Positions 51,747-61,227 of a stretch of DNA of 64,000 bases are shown piece by piece. Within the stretch, counting starts at the first letter, position 1; each line of letters starts with the position of its first letter. The notes under the pieces are model-generated. The model ran no database searches, was not told the origin of the DNA, and saw nothing but the letters and a program-made list of their open reading frames with translations. Made by a program: the position numbers and the translations under genes. Source of the stretch: Variovorax paradoxus (GTDB lineage Bacteria; Pseudomonadota; Gammaproteobacteria; Burkholderiales; Burkholderiaceae_C); NCBI RefSeq assembly GCF_030811855.1, contig NZ_JAUSRN010000006.1, forward strand, positions 124,001 to 188,000, read 5' to 3'.

Positions 51747-52538
51747 TCAGAGCTGGCCCGTGTGGGTGGCCAGGCTGACCGCCTGCGCGCGCGAATGCAC
51801 GTGCAGCTTCTTGTAGATGTTCTTGATGTGGGCGTTGACCGTCTGACCCGAGATGCCGAGCCGCAGGCTGATCTCCTTGGAGACGTAGCCGCGCGCCACG
51901 CATCGCAGCACCTCGCGTTCCCGCGCTGTCAGCGTTGCTTCGCGCACCGGCGTTTCCATGGCCGGTGGTTCGCTCCCCCCACCTTGGGTCATGCGCGTGA
52001 GCAGCCGGCGCGCCAGCTTCGGCGTAATGGCTGCGCCGCCGTTGACCACTTGCAGCACGGCCTGGGCAAAGCTCTGGAGCCACGCATGCTTGAGGAGGTA
52101 GCCGGTGGCACCGAGCTCCAGCGCATGAATCACGTGGGCATCGTCCTCCAGGGCCGAGATCACGATGATTTCGCAGTGGCGCTGCAGCTTGCGCGCTTCT
52201 CGGATGAGGTCGAAGCCCGAGCCGTCGCCCAGCCGCAGATCGACCATCAGCACATCGAATTCGTGGGTCGCCAGAAGACGGCGGCCGTCGCGGACGCTAC
52301 CGGCTTGCCCCTCGAGCTGGATGCGCAAGTCGGACAGCAGTTCCTGCGCGATCACGCGTCGCATGAATTCATCGTCGTCGACCAGCAGCACACGCACCGG
52401 CGAATCTTCCTGCCCGGTCAGGAAGTGCGGCCACAAAGGCTCCGGCGGCGGGCACACGCCCGACGAGTAGCTCGTGCGGCGCTCGGGAGCGCGGCCGAAA
52501 TCCGAAACGCCGGAGGAATTCGAGGTGGTGTCGGACAT
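51747..52538 (-). CDS. NarL/LuxR-type response regulator
   Basis: 263 residues. An unusual unstructured N-terminal extension of about 45 residues precedes the receiver domain (VRVLLVDDDEFMRRVIAQEL, phospho-acceptor Asp in VLMVDLRLGDG, Lys in YLLKHA). The LuxR helix-turn-helix is LTAREREVLRCVARGYVSKE then ISLRLGISGQTVNAHIKNIY. No histidine kinase gene lies in the window. Sitting inside the polysaccharide gene set, it probably controls that locus. Confidence 0.9.
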   Translation of the reverse strand: MSDTTSNSSGVSDFGRAPERRTSYSSGVCPPPEPLWPHFLTGQEDSPVRVLLVDDDEFMRRVIAQELLSDLRIQLEGQAGSVRDGRRLLATHEFDVLMVDLRLGDGSGFDLIREARKLQRHCEIIVISALEDDAHVIHALELGATGYLLKHAWLQSFAQAVLQVVNGGAAITPKLARRLLTRMTQGGGSEPPAMETPVREATLTAREREVLRCVARGYVSKEISLRLGISGQTVNAHIKNIYKKLHVHSRAQAVSLATHTGQL

Positions 52539-52622
52539 GTGGAATACCCAGGTTGGAGTTATGAGGGGGCTGCTGTGTATGCGTCGACGTGGTGGTGGTG
52601 TTGTTGTGGGGAAGTTGCGCTC

Positions 52623-53870
52623 TCAGTCCGCGAGACAGCGCAGCAGCTCCTTTTCGAGGCGCAGCAGGATGGCGTTTCGATCCAGCTCCGATTCGGCAAA
52701 TGAACGACCCGCCGCGCCCATGGCTTCGCGCTGCGGGCGGGAGGCGGCAAGCTGCGCGATGGCATCGGAGAGTGCATCGGGGTCGCCGGGCGCAACCACC
52801 AGCCCGCGGCCGGCCACCACGTTGCTCAGTTCCGTGCCCTCATGGGCGGTGACGATCACCGCCTTGCCGCTCGCGAGCATGCCGCCCAGCTTCGAGGGCA
52901 TCACCAGGTCGGCCGCGTCGGCACGCTGCGGCAGCACGTGGATGTCGGCCATGCCCAGCAGTTCATTGAGTCGCTCGGCCGGTTGCAGATCGAGAAAATG
53001 CACGCGCTCCAGGTTTGCGCAGGCGGTCTTCAGCGGCTCGCGGCTCGGCCCGTTGCCGCAGAGCACGAAATGGATGTGGCTGGCGGCCGCCAACTGCCGC
53101 GCCGCATCGGCCAGCAGCTCGATGCCCTGCTTGTTGCCCAGGCTGCCGGCGTAGAGCACCACCACCGCGTCGGCCGGAATACCGAGCATGGTGCGGTAGC
53201 CGTTCACGGGCTTGTCCGTGTCCGATGCGCCGGCCGCGTGCGGGTAGATCGAGCGCACGTCCACCCAGTTGGGAAGCAGCACCAGCCGGGTTTCATCGAT
53301 GCCCTTGTCCCTGGCCTTGTCCAGCATGGCGGCGGAAATGGTCGAGACCCGGTTGAAGCGGCCGAGCAGCCAGCGCTCCACCGAGAGCGCGAAGCGGCGC
53401 ACGCGCGCGCCGCGCACCAGGCCCAGGCCGAAGGCGGCGTCCACCTCGTAGTCCTGGATGTGCAGCCACGACTTGATGCCGAGCATGCGAGAAAAAAAGA
53501 GCACGGTCGGCGCGCAGAAGAGCGGCGGTTCGACCACGAAGACCAGGTCGGGCCGCCAGCGAATCTGCGCGAAGAGCAGCGGCATGCTCGACAGCATGAA
53601 AGAGAAGAGATGGGCCATGCGTGCCAGCGCACGCGGCCGCGCCGGCACCCAGGTGGGTGCGCGCCAGACCGTGATGCCGTCGCAGACCGTCTTGCGGTAG
53701 GCCCAGGCCGAGTGTCCTTCGAACGGCGCCCAGTTCGGGAAGAAGGGTGGCGACGCGATCACGCGGACGTCATGGCCCTTGGCATGCAGCCACTGCGCCA
53801 TTTCGCCCGAGTACTTTCCAATGCCCACCAGCTCGGGCGTGAAGTTCATGGAATACAGAAGAATTTTCAT
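52623..53870 (-). CDS. WcaI-like group 4 glycosyltransferase
   Basis: 415 residues from the ATG at 53870, overlapping the Wzx stop by four bases. MKILLYSMNFTPELVGIGKYSGEMAQWL and VIASPPFFPNWAP match WcaI-type transferases. The GT-B nucleotide-sugar site is seen in VVLYAGSLGNKQGIELLADA and ADLVMPSKLGGMLASGKAVI. WcaI is thought to add fucose in colanic acid synthesis, which would fit GDP-fucose production here; the donor is not proven. Confidence 0.85.
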   Translation of the reverse strand: MKILLYSMNFTPELVGIGKYSGEMAQWLHAKGHDVRVIASPPFFPNWAPFEGHSAWAYRKTVCDGITVWRAPTWVPARPRALARMAHLFSFMLSSMPLLFAQIRWRPDLVFVVEPPLFCAPTVLFFSRMLGIKSWLHIQDYEVDAAFGLGLVRGARVRRFALSVERWLLGRFNRVSTISAAMLDKARDKGIDETRLVLLPNWVDVRSIYPHAAGASDTDKPVNGYRTMLGIPADAVVVLYAGSLGNKQGIELLADAARQLAAASHIHFVLCGNGPSREPLKTACANLERVHFLDLQPAERLNELLGMADIHVLPQRADAADLVMPSKLGGMLASGKAVIVTAHEGTELSNVVAGRGLVVAPGDPDALSDAIAQLAASRPQREAMGAAGRSFAESELDRNAILLRLEKELLRCLAD

Positions 53871-55132
53871 GACTGCTTTGTGGAAGAACCGCGAACCAGC
53901 CGCACGAGCGGAAAGAAGCCAAGCAAGGCGTGCATCCGCACCTCGAAGAGAACGAGTTCGGAAAAGGCGGCAAGGAAGAACACGTAGTGCGGCTTGCCCG
54001 GGAACACCGCGACGATCACGACATAGGACAGCAGCCGCAGCGCCACCTCGGCCATCGCCCAATAACCCAGCGTGCTCATCGGCGTCTTCAGCGCGAGCAG
54101 CATCTCGTGGTGGACCGTGTAGGTGCGCAATAGAAAGTACGGCGCAATGCACAGGAATATCTCAAGCGCTTGGCGCCCGACCTTCAGCAACGGTGCGGCA
54201 ACCGAGATCACCACCACGAGCGCCGCAAACAAAACGCAGCCCAAGAGGAACGAATATTTCGCCAGCTGCAGCTGCGAGTCGTCGAAATTGCTGGCGTCAC
54301 TGCCCAGCATGGCGCGCGTCTTGGTATAGAGAAAAGCCTGCACGAACTGCGATGGCGCCTCTGCCAGCAGGAAGGCGATCTTGAATGCGCCCACGTAGCC
54401 AAGCGGCATGAAGAAGGCCACCACGAGCAGGTCCGACTTGCGAAGCAGGAACATCAGGACCGAATAGACGGTGGCGCTGCCCTGCGACGCCAGGCCGAGC
54501 AAAGCGCTTCCGCGAGGCGGCCCCGCGGCCCATCCCGCATGCATCGAGGCCACGCCCACCACCAGGAATGCCAGCAGGTTGATGAGCAGCAGGTGCGTGA
54601 CGTGCAGCTCGAAACTTAGCGTGGCAAGCACCGCGACCCCGAGCACCAGGACGGTCGAGCGGATGCCGGCCTCCAGGTTGAGCAGGCCCGAGAAGCCGAG
54701 TCCCCGGCTGTAGGCGAGGCGCAGGTTAACGAACGCAAAGACCGCGAGCGTTGCCAAGATCAAGACGAACGGAAGATCACCCACGGCCGTGCGTTGGAGC
54801 GTCAGGATCACAGCGATGAGCAGCACGGCCAGTGGCAGCCCGATGGCCAGCGTGCGGACCACGTCGCCGCGCCGCACGCCCGGCGGTACGCTGGCCGCAT
54901 TGCGCGAGAACAGCAGCGCGCTCCCCAGCGTTCCCACCACAAGCGCCATCTCCAGCACCGACTGGTAGATCGAGTATTGGCCGAAGTCCGCGGGCGAGAC
55001 GTACGCAGCCATCAGAAAAACGGCCAGGAAACCCGACAGGTAGATGTAGAGCCGCGAAGCCAACGCGCCCAGCCCCCGAAGCGGCACCGTGCGAATGCCC
55101 GCGAGGCTGAAGGTGCGATGGAGCGGGTTCAT
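53867..55132 (-). CDS. Wzx-like polysaccharide flippase
   Basis: 421 residues with about twelve hydrophobic helices of the oligosaccharidyl-lipid/MOP type. Early helices include RLYIYLSGFLAVFLMAAYVS, later ones FLVVGVASMHAGW and FALVVVISVAAPLL-like stretches; LLVVAFFMPLGYVGAFKIAF is near the middle. It should move undecaprenyl-linked repeat units across the inner membrane. Its position between glycosyltransferases and its pairing with a Wzy-like gene support the role. Sequence conservation is low in this family. Confidence 0.82.
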   Translation of the reverse strand: MNPLHRTFSLAGIRTVPLRGLGALASRLYIYLSGFLAVFLMAAYVSPADFGQYSIYQSVLEMALVVGTLGSALLFSRNAASVPPGVRRGDVVRTLAIGLPLAVLLIAVILTLQRTAVGDLPFVLILATLAVFAFVNLRLAYSRGLGFSGLLNLEAGIRSTVLVLGVAVLATLSFELHVTHLLLINLLAFLVVGVASMHAGWAAGPPRGSALLGLASQGSATVYSVLMFLLRKSDLLVVAFFMPLGYVGAFKIAFLLAEAPSQFVQAFLYTKTRAMLGSDASNFDDSQLQLAKYSFLLGCVLFAALVVVISVAAPLLKVGRQALEIFLCIAPYFLLRTYTVHHEMLLALKTPMSTLGYWAMAEVALRLLSYVVIVAVFPGKPHYVFFLAAFSELVLFEVRMHALLGFFPLVRLVRGSSTKQS

Positions 55133-55162
55133 GGCCTTGCGTGGGTTGCGTTCAGCCGGGTG

Positions 55163-56107
55163 TCATTTGGGCGCCGAGGCGTCCGCGAGGCGGCCCTCGG
55201 GCGGCATGCGCGGCGCGATCAAGCCGCGGCCGAAAGCCCAGTTCTTGAAGCGGCGCGCCATGTGAATCAGATACGTGATGACCCCGACCAGGCGCACGCG
55301 GCCGTGCAGCACGTGCGGCATCGCGATCTTCGCGCTGCCCTGGAAGTGCAGTGCCAACGCAGTCACCATTTCGCCCGCGGGCGTGACGAGGCAGGGCTGC
55401 CCGTCCACCAACTCCAGGCGCTTAGCGCCCCCGCGCACCTGGAACTCGTGGTGCTGAAAGTTGCGGCCGCCGTTGATGTTGTGGTCGATCACGCGCCCGC
55501 CGAACACCCGGTTGATGGGCGCCATGTTGCCGCTGGCCTGCGCCCACAGATGGAGCAGCGTCATGTCCGACACGCCGCCGCGCTCGCCGCGGTTGGTGAA
55601 TCGCGTCGCAATGGCGCGCAGCTTTCGGCGGCCGGAGGGGGTTGCATAGGTGTTGAGTACGAACGCGATGAAGCGCTGCAGGCCCTCCGCGGTCCAGTAG
55701 CTCACGTGGGGCGATATCTGGCACGGGTCCCAGCCGTCGTCCGGGTGCATGAGCGAGCCGCAGAAATCCGCCTTGCCGGCCACGCGGCGGATGTGCGCGC
55801 CGATGCCGCGGAACAGCAGCACGTCGCTGTCGATCAGCACGAACTCCTGCAATTCGGGACGGGCCTCGAGGTACTCGGCCAGGAGGAAATAGCGTCTGAA
55901 GCAGACCTTCTCGAACTCCGGCGTATTGCTCGACAGGTGCACATAGCTGCTGCACAGGCGCTCATAGCCGGGCCCGCCGTCGGTGCCGGACAGCACGACA
56001 AGGGATTCCTGCGCCCGCGCCGCGGATTCGCGGCACAGCGACAGCGTCTTGTTCTGGCGGTCTTCCACCACGATGAAGACAAGAGGGTTGTTCATGGTCA
56101 TGGTCAT
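55163..56107 (-). CDS. putative GT-A-fold glycosyltransferase
   Basis: 314 residues if read from ATG 56107, which overlaps the upstream stop (ATGA); in-frame ATGs at 56101 and 56095 (MNNPLVFIVVEDRQNK) are equally possible. A DxD-type motif, FVLIDSDVLLFRG, near residue 95 and later SDMTLLHLWAQASG suggest a nucleotide-sugar transferase. No membrane segment. The sugar and linkage are unknown; the call rests on the motif and on the position in the polysaccharide locus. Confidence 0.65.
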   Translation of the reverse strand: MTMTMNNPLVFIVVEDRQNKTLSLCRESAARAQESLVVLSGTDGGPGYERLCSSYVHLSSNTPEFEKVCFRRYFLLAEYLEARPELQEFVLIDSDVLLFRGIGAHIRRVAGKADFCGSLMHPDDGWDPCQISPHVSYWTAEGLQRFIAFVLNTYATPSGRRKLRAIATRFTNRGERGGVSDMTLLHLWAQASGNMAPINRVFGGRVIDHNINGGRNFQHHEFQVRGGAKRLELVDGQPCLVTPAGEMVTALALHFQGSAKIAMPHVLHGRVRLVGVITYLIHMARRFKNWAFGRGLIAPRMPPEGRLADASAPK

Positions 56108-57069
56108 GGTTGGCGATGTTCGGTAGTCAGGGCCAGGGCTCGGTTGCGAGGACTCGTGGCGCTGCGGATCAGCGCCATGTGCGAGGGAAGAAAACGAAAG
56201 TCGGCGTCCAGTGGCAGGTCGAGCGTGAACAGGCCGCTGCGCGCATTCGCGTGGGCGATCCAACTGCGCACCTGGTCGGCCGTGAAGCGCGGCGGCGTCG
56301 GCCGGGCCCATGAGGCGCCGAGCGGCGTCAGAACGTGGAAGGTCAACCCGGTTTGCGCGCCCGCCGGATGTGCCGGCGGCTGCATGAACTCGCCGGCCAT
56401 GAGGTTCTGGCACGGCGCCGCCTTGACGCTGAAGCGCTCGGGGCCTTCGCCGGCATTGAAGGCCAGCCAGCGTTTTGCGGCTCCGCTGCGCGCGGCGCCG
56501 CACAGTGCGTTCCAGCCTTCGGCGGACACGCCCGTGGTGTTGTAGACGCCGTCGAACCACCAGCCGCTGACCAACGGGCCGTAGCGTTCCGACCAGTCGC
56601 GGATCACCGCCGACCATCGCGCGATGAAGGGTGCGGGGGGTGGCTGCTGCTCCGAGATGTCACCCAGGCAGTCCATGAGGTAGGCGTCGGATTGCGGTGC
56701 GCGGAACGGCAGGTACAGCACCATTGCAATGCCGCGGGCGCGCAGCGCGCGGCCGATTTCGAGCGGCAGGTCGCGCGGCGGCCGGTTCGCGGCGCTTCGC
56801 GGGCACAGCTGCTCAAGCGCGGCATTGGGAGCGATGTACTGCCCGTTGTTCTGCCCCAGCGTGAGGATGAGGTGGGACGCCCGCATTTGGCCCAGTGAGT
56901 CCGCGAAGGCGTCGACGTCGAAGCGTGCGACGTCGGCAATCGAATGCTTGTCGGGCAGGTAGTGCACCATCACACCGAAGCCGGGCGTGGTGGCCGATGC
57001 CTGGGCGGCTGCACACAGCAGCAGCCACGCCCCGAACAGCCGGCAAACAGCGTGCGCGCGTTTCGTCAT
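56104..57069 (-). CDS. exported GH29-like protein (alpha-L-fucosidase-type)
   Basis: 321 residues from the ATG at 57069 (overlaps the GT4 stop by four bases). A signal peptide (VCRLFGAWLLLCAAAQASAT) is followed by GFGVMVHYLPDKHSIADV, SHLILTLGQNNGQYIAPNAA and GPLVSGWWFDGVYNTTG. The WFDG element, with D173, resembles the nucleophile motif of GH29 alpha-L-fucosidases. A TIM-barrel glycosidase acting in the periplasm or outside is therefore likely. Catalytic activity and specificity are not certain; the family match is by eye. Confidence 0.6.
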   Translation of the reverse strand: MTKRAHAVCRLFGAWLLLCAAAQASATTPGFGVMVHYLPDKHSIADVARFDVDAFADSLGQMRASHLILTLGQNNGQYIAPNAALEQLCPRSAANRPPRDLPLEIGRALRARGIAMVLYLPFRAPQSDAYLMDCLGDISEQQPPPAPFIARWSAVIRDWSERYGPLVSGWWFDGVYNTTGVSAEGWNALCGAARSGAAKRWLAFNAGEGPERFSVKAAPCQNLMAGEFMQPPAHPAGAQTGLTFHVLTPLGASWARPTPPRFTADQVRSWIAHANARSGLFTLDLPLDADFRFLPSHMALIRSATSPRNRALALTTEHRQP

Positions 57070-58142
57070 TGAACGGCCCCGGCGAGCGCGACGGCCTCTC
57101 GCTTCAGCGTGAGATAGCGACGGGCCACGGTGCCCGGGGCGCAAGTTTCGGCATGCAGCCAGGCTGGCTGCATCTCGCGATGGTTGGCCAGGTACTGCGA
57201 CAGCTCGTCAAGATCGCAGTGCTCGCTGCCGACGAAGAAAGCGTAGCCGCCGAACAGCTCCCGGTGCACCGGGATATCCGAGAGCAGGAGCGGCACGCCC
57301 AGCGTGGCCGCTTCGGCCGCTGAAAGATTGAAGCCCTCGAAGGCGGACAGCGAGATGAAGGCCGCCGCGCCGCAGTAGAGCTGAGTCAGTTCCTTGCGCG
57401 GGACCAGCCCCCGATGTCGAACGCAGCTGCTGATCTCGGGCCCCATGGCGTCGGCCATTCGCTTGACCTCGGCTGCGCCATTACCGGTGATGTCCAGCCA
57501 GTCGACCAGGCCGGCGTGCTTCATGCGCTCGAAGAGCTTGAGTGTGCCGATGAAGTTCTTGTGCGGGTAGTAGTGGTAGGACGCGATCAGGTAGCGCCCG
57601 CCGGCGGCCGCTCCCGCTGCAGCCGGCGCGCGCGTGGCATCCACCGGATTGAAGATGACCGTTGCGTGTTCGCAGCGCTTGAAGTGACGCTCGAAGTCGT
57701 GCTGGCTGCTGCGGCTGATGAAGACCACGTCGGCCTGGCTGTGCGCGTCGCGCCAGAGGCACCAATCGAGCCACAGGCGCTTGGTGCGGCTGAAATACTC
57801 GGGGTAGACCTTGTACTGGAGATCGTGGACGATGACGATCGAGTCGCGGTGCCGCCCGAACAGCGTGAACGGCAAGAAGTAGTTCGGGAACAGCGAGAAC
57901 ACCTGCTCGCCGGTAAAAAGCGACCGCAGGCGGTGGTAGTTGTAGATCAGTATCTCCACCAGGAAGCGGCTGATCTTCAAGCGCCGCGCCGCACCAAAGA
58001 GGCGAGGATGCAGCTCGCTGACCGGCTGGATCCGGTCGCCCTTGCAAAGCTGCATTCTTTTCAAAAGCAGATCGGCCACGTTCAGCACGCCGCCTGCGCT
58101 TCTGTTGAGCCGGATCGTGTCGTAGAACAGGTATTTGTGCAT
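57066..58142 (-). CDS. group 4 (GT-B) glycosyltransferase
   Basis: 358 residues from the ATG at 58142. Starts MHKYLFYDTIRLNRSAGGVLNVADLLL. The donor-binding C-terminal half has YLIASYHYYPHKNFIGTLKLF and FISLSAFEGFNLSAAEAATLGVPLLLSDI, the E-x7-E-type signature of GT4 enzymes. It would add one sugar to the lipid-linked repeat unit on the cytoplasmic side. It lies nine bases downstream of the Wzy-like gene. Confidence 0.85.
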   Translation of the reverse strand: MHKYLFYDTIRLNRSAGGVLNVADLLLKRMQLCKGDRIQPVSELHPRLFGAARRLKISRFLVEILIYNYHRLRSLFTGEQVFSLFPNYFLPFTLFGRHRDSIVIVHDLQYKVYPEYFSRTKRLWLDWCLWRDAHSQADVVFISRSSQHDFERHFKRCEHATVIFNPVDATRAPAAAGAAAGGRYLIASYHYYPHKNFIGTLKLFERMKHAGLVDWLDITGNGAAEVKRMADAMGPEISSCVRHRGLVPRKELTQLYCGAAAFISLSAFEGFNLSAAEAATLGVPLLLSDIPVHRELFGGYAFFVGSEHCDLDELSQYLANHREMQPAWLHAETCAPGTVARRYLTLKREAVALAGAVQ

Positions 58143-58150
58143 GGCGAACC

Positions 58151-59479
58151 TCAGGTCGTGCGAGGGGCGTACGGCGATGCGGCGGGGCGTGGTCGGCGGA
58201 AGCGCGAGCTCAGGATCCCGGCGAACGCTGCTGCGATCACCCCCGAGGCCGCGAAGGATCCCCAACCCAGGATGGGACCCCGCATGAAGGGTACGTAAGC
58301 GGCCAGCAGCACCAGCGCGCAGAGATAGCTGCCCGACACCACGCCGCGCGGATCGACGAGCTTGTCCAGATAGCGGGCGCCGGCTGAAATCGCGAGGCCG
58401 AACAGCACCGGGCCCGCCAGGCCGAAGTCGAGGAACGCGGTGGTGAACGGCGGCAGCGACAAGTTGGCCTGCGAGAAGTTGCCCAGGATGGACGGCCATC
58501 CGAGCGGATCGAAATCCGGGTACAGCTTCAGGTCGCGCGGCAGGAAGAACGAGAAGGCCGACAGCAGGTAGCGCCCCCATCCGAGCTCGGCGTCTGGCGC
58601 GCGCTCCAGGATGCCGGCCACGATGAACATCGCGTCGAAGTCCTGGCTGTAGGGAAAGGTGGTAAGCGTTTCTCCCCAGAAGACGCCGCGCGACACCAGG
58701 TTCAGCATCGGCCCTAGGCCCGCGATGGCCCCGAAGAGCAGCAGTGCCAGCGTCCAGCGTCGCCCGCGGCCAAAGAGATGGATGAGAAGCGGCAGCAGGC
58801 CGATCAGCAGGATCTGCCGCGGCGTGTTGACCGGATTCGCCGCGATGGCGGACAGCACCAGCGCGAAGCCCGCGGAGATCCAGGACCAGATGGTGCGGTG
58901 GCGCAGTGCGTGGATGGCCAGCGCCACGAAGCACATCAGCACGACGAGCTTGGGCAGCGTCGAATAGAAAATGAAATCGATCGGAACGCTCTGGTCGTTC
59001 CCCACGTCGCCACGCGCGATGAAGTTCAGGTCGGGCCGGATGAACAGCGACGCGAAGGCCGCAAGGATGCCGCTCAAAAGCAGCAGCACCGGGTGCGCCA
59101 CGCCGGCCATCTGCGGTTCGGACGGCGGCGTCCGCGCGGGGAAGTGCTGCACCAGCGGCTCGGGCATGCCGAGCCGGGCCAGTTCCACACCCGCCATGTA
59201 CAGCAGCAGCAGCGCCAGCGCCTGCGAGTGCGCTGGCGCGCTGATCACGCCCACGTCCCAGAAGAAGACGTCATCGGCAATCTGCATCGCCGGTGCGAGC
59301 GAGAAGTACGTGAGGACCGTGGCGTAGTGCAGCAGCAAGAACACGCTGGCGCCCGGCGCGCGAAGCTGCGCCAGCTGCACGACCGACAGCACGCACAGGA
59401 CGGCGTAGCCCCAAGCCGGTTCGGCCCAGCCGCACAGGAACGCAGCCGCAATGCCGAACCAGAAGCAGAGTGTTCTCAT
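58151..59479 (-). CDS. Wzy-like polysaccharide polymerase
   Basis: 442 residues from the ATG at 59479, with ten or more hydrophobic helices and a large soluble loop around residues 265-335 (FPYSQDFDAMFIVAGILERA; FSFFLPRDLKLYPDFDPLGW). That layout, and the single copy beside Wzx, Wza and Wzc genes, is typical of O-antigen/EPS polymerases. Sequence identity within this family is always low, so the call rests on topology and context. Confidence 0.78.
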   Translation of the reverse strand: MRTLCFWFGIAAAFLCGWAEPAWGYAVLCVLSVVQLAQLRAPGASVFLLLHYATVLTYFSLAPAMQIADDVFFWDVGVISAPAHSQALALLLLYMAGVELARLGMPEPLVQHFPARTPPSEPQMAGVAHPVLLLLSGILAAFASLFIRPDLNFIARGDVGNDQSVPIDFIFYSTLPKLVVLMCFVALAIHALRHRTIWSWISAGFALVLSAIAANPVNTPRQILLIGLLPLLIHLFGRGRRWTLALLLFGAIAGLGPMLNLVSRGVFWGETLTTFPYSQDFDAMFIVAGILERAPDAELGWGRYLLSAFSFFLPRDLKLYPDFDPLGWPSILGNFSQANLSLPPFTTAFLDFGLAGPVLFGLAISAGARYLDKLVDPRGVVSGSYLCALVLLAAYVPFMRGPILGWGSFAASGVIAAAFAGILSSRFRRPRPAASPYAPRTT

Positions 59480-59523
59480 GGCGTGCCTTTGCAAGTCGTG
59501 AGGGTGGAAGAAAAGACTGCGGC

Positions 59524-60501
59524 TCAGGCGTGCGCGATCTCCTGCACGGGCCGCAGCGCCTCCTGGTAGTCGGCATAGGTGCGGCGAAGGCCGTCGGCCA
59601 GCGGCACGGTGGCACGCCATCCCAGGCTGGCAGCGCAGGACACGTCGAGCAGCTTTCTCGGCGCGCCGTCCGGCTGCGAGGTGTCGAATCGGATCCGGCC
59701 GCGGTAGCCGACGACTTCGCGCACCAGTTCCGCCAGCTCCGCGATCGACTGGTCCTGGCCTGCGCCCAGGTTGATGTGGGCGCACATGGGCGTGGTGTGC
59801 TGCTCGTACTCGTCCCGGCTCAGGCCCATCACCATGAGACAGCCGTCGGTCATGTCGTCCACATAAAGGAACTCGCGCTGGGCCCGGCCGGTGCCCCAGA
59901 TGAGCACCTCGGGCGCGTCTTCCATCTTTGCAGCATGAAAGCGCCGGATCAGCGCCGGCACGACGTGGCTGTTCTCGGCGTGATAGTTGTCGCCCGGGCC
60001 ATACAGGTTGCACGGCATCACGCTGCGGTAGTCGACGCCGTGGGAGGCGCCGTACTGCCGGTTGTAGCTTTCGCACAGCTTGATGCCAGCGATCTTGGCG
60101 ATCGCATAGGGTTCGTTCGTCGGCTCGAGCTTGCCACTTAGCAGCGCATGTTCGTGGATGGGCTGCTCGGTAAGCCGCGGGTAGATGCAGCTCGAGCCGA
60201 GGAACAGGAGACGCCTGACGCCCGCAAGGAACGCCTGGTGCGTGACATTGGCGGCGATCATCAGGTTCTGATAGATGAACTCCGCGGGATAGGTCATGTT
60301 GGCGTAGATGCCCCCCACCTTGGCCGCGGCCAGGTAGACCTGATCGATGTGTTCGGTGGCGAAGAACCGGCGGACCGCTTCCTGGTCCAGCAGATCGAGT
60401 TCCTCGTGGCTGCGCGTGACGACCTCGTGCCCGAGGCCGCGCAAACGCTTCATCAACGACTGGCCCACCATGCCGCGATGACCTGCTACGTAGATACGCA
60501 T
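59524..60501 (-). CDS. fcl: GDP-L-fucose synthase
   Basis: 325 residues, an extended short-chain dehydrogenase. NADP-binding [10 protein letters not shown], catalytic Ser in [17 protein letters not shown], Tyr and Lys in [15 protein letters not shown], and [37 protein letters not shown] are characteristic of Fcl/WcaG. It converts GDP-4-keto-6-deoxymannose to GDP-L-fucose. The dehydratase (Gmd) that supplies its substrate is not in this window. Confidence 0.95.
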   Translation of the reverse strand: MRIYVAGHRGMVGQSLMKRLRGLGHEVVTRSHEELDLLDQEAVRRFFATEHIDQVYLAAAKVGGIYANMTYPAEFIYQNLMIAANVTHQAFLAGVRRLLFLGSSCIYPRLTEQPIHEHALLSGKLEPTNEPYAIAKIAGIKLCESYNRQYGASHGVDYRSVMPCNLYGPGDNYHAENSHVVPALIRRFHAAKMEDAPEVLIWGTGRAQREFLYVDDMTDGCLMVMGLSRDEYEQHTTPMCAHINLGAGQDQSIAELAELVREVVGYRGRIRFDTSQPDGAPRKLLDVSCAASLGWRATVPLADGLRRTYADYQEALRPVQEIAHA

Positions 60502-60564
60502 ACTGTTCTTTCGGTTGAAGGTTGAGAAGTCGATAAAAAGGAAGTGCGATCCGGAGCGCCGCCC

Positions 60565-61227
60565 CTAGCTGGAGCCGTGCCCGCCGGCCACCACGCGAAA
60601 GGTCTTCAGCAGGATCGCGATGTCCTGGTGGAGGGAAAGCGTGGTCACGTAGTCCACGTCCATGGCCACCCTGCGCCGGTAGCTGACCTCGTTGCGGCCG
60701 GAGATCTGCCACAGGCCGGTGATGCCGGGCCGCACGGAGCAGTAGTAGTCCCAATACAGGCCGTACAGCTCCTTCTGCGCGAACATGCAGGGGCGCGGGC
60801 CGACCATGCTCATGTCGCCCTTGAGCACGTTCCAGAACTGCGGCAGCTCGTCCAGGCTGTACTTGCGCAGGAACGCGCCGAAGGGCGTGATGCGCGGGTC
60901 GTGGTCCAGCTTCTGGTACATCTCCCATTGCTGCCGAGCCCCTTGGTTCTCGCGCAGGTAGCGCTCCAGCGCCATGTCCGCGTCCGGCACCATCGAGCGG
61001 AACTTGTAGAAGCTGAAGACGCGTCCGCGCAGCCCGTAGCGCGGCTGCTTGTAGATCGCCGGGCTGCCGGAGGTGAGCAGCACGCCGATCCATATCAGCG
61101 CATAGAGCCACCCGAAGAACAGGAAGAACGCGCTCGCCATCACGATGTCCGCGAGGCGCTTGGTGCCCGTCAGCAGCCGCGAGTTGCCACGCAGCTGCAC
61201 ATGGGCATGCGATCGTATGGTGGTCAT
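60565..61227 (-). CDS. initiating undecaprenyl-phosphate sugar-1-phosphate transferase
   Basis: 220 residues: one membrane helix near residue 30 (IVMASAFFLFFGWLYALIWI) and the polyprenyl-phosphate sugar transferase domain (YKFRSMVPDAD, SLDELPQFWNVLKGDMSMVGPRP, PGITGLWQISGRNEVSYRRR). It is the short form without the multi-helix N-terminal part of WcaJ/WbaP. It loads the first sugar-phosphate on undecaprenyl phosphate. ATGA overlap with the wzc gene upstream. The sugar (glucose or galactose) is undetermined. Confidence 0.9.
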   Translation of the reverse strand: MTTIRSHAHVQLRGNSRLLTGTKRLADIVMASAFFLFFGWLYALIWIGVLLTSGSPAIYKQPRYGLRGRVFSFYKFRSMVPDADMALERYLRENQGARQQWEMYQKLDHDPRITPFGAFLRKYSLDELPQFWNVLKGDMSMVGPRPCMFAQKELYGLYWDYYCSVRPGITGLWQISGRNEVSYRRRVAMDVDYVTTLSLHQDIAILLKTFRVVAGGHGSS

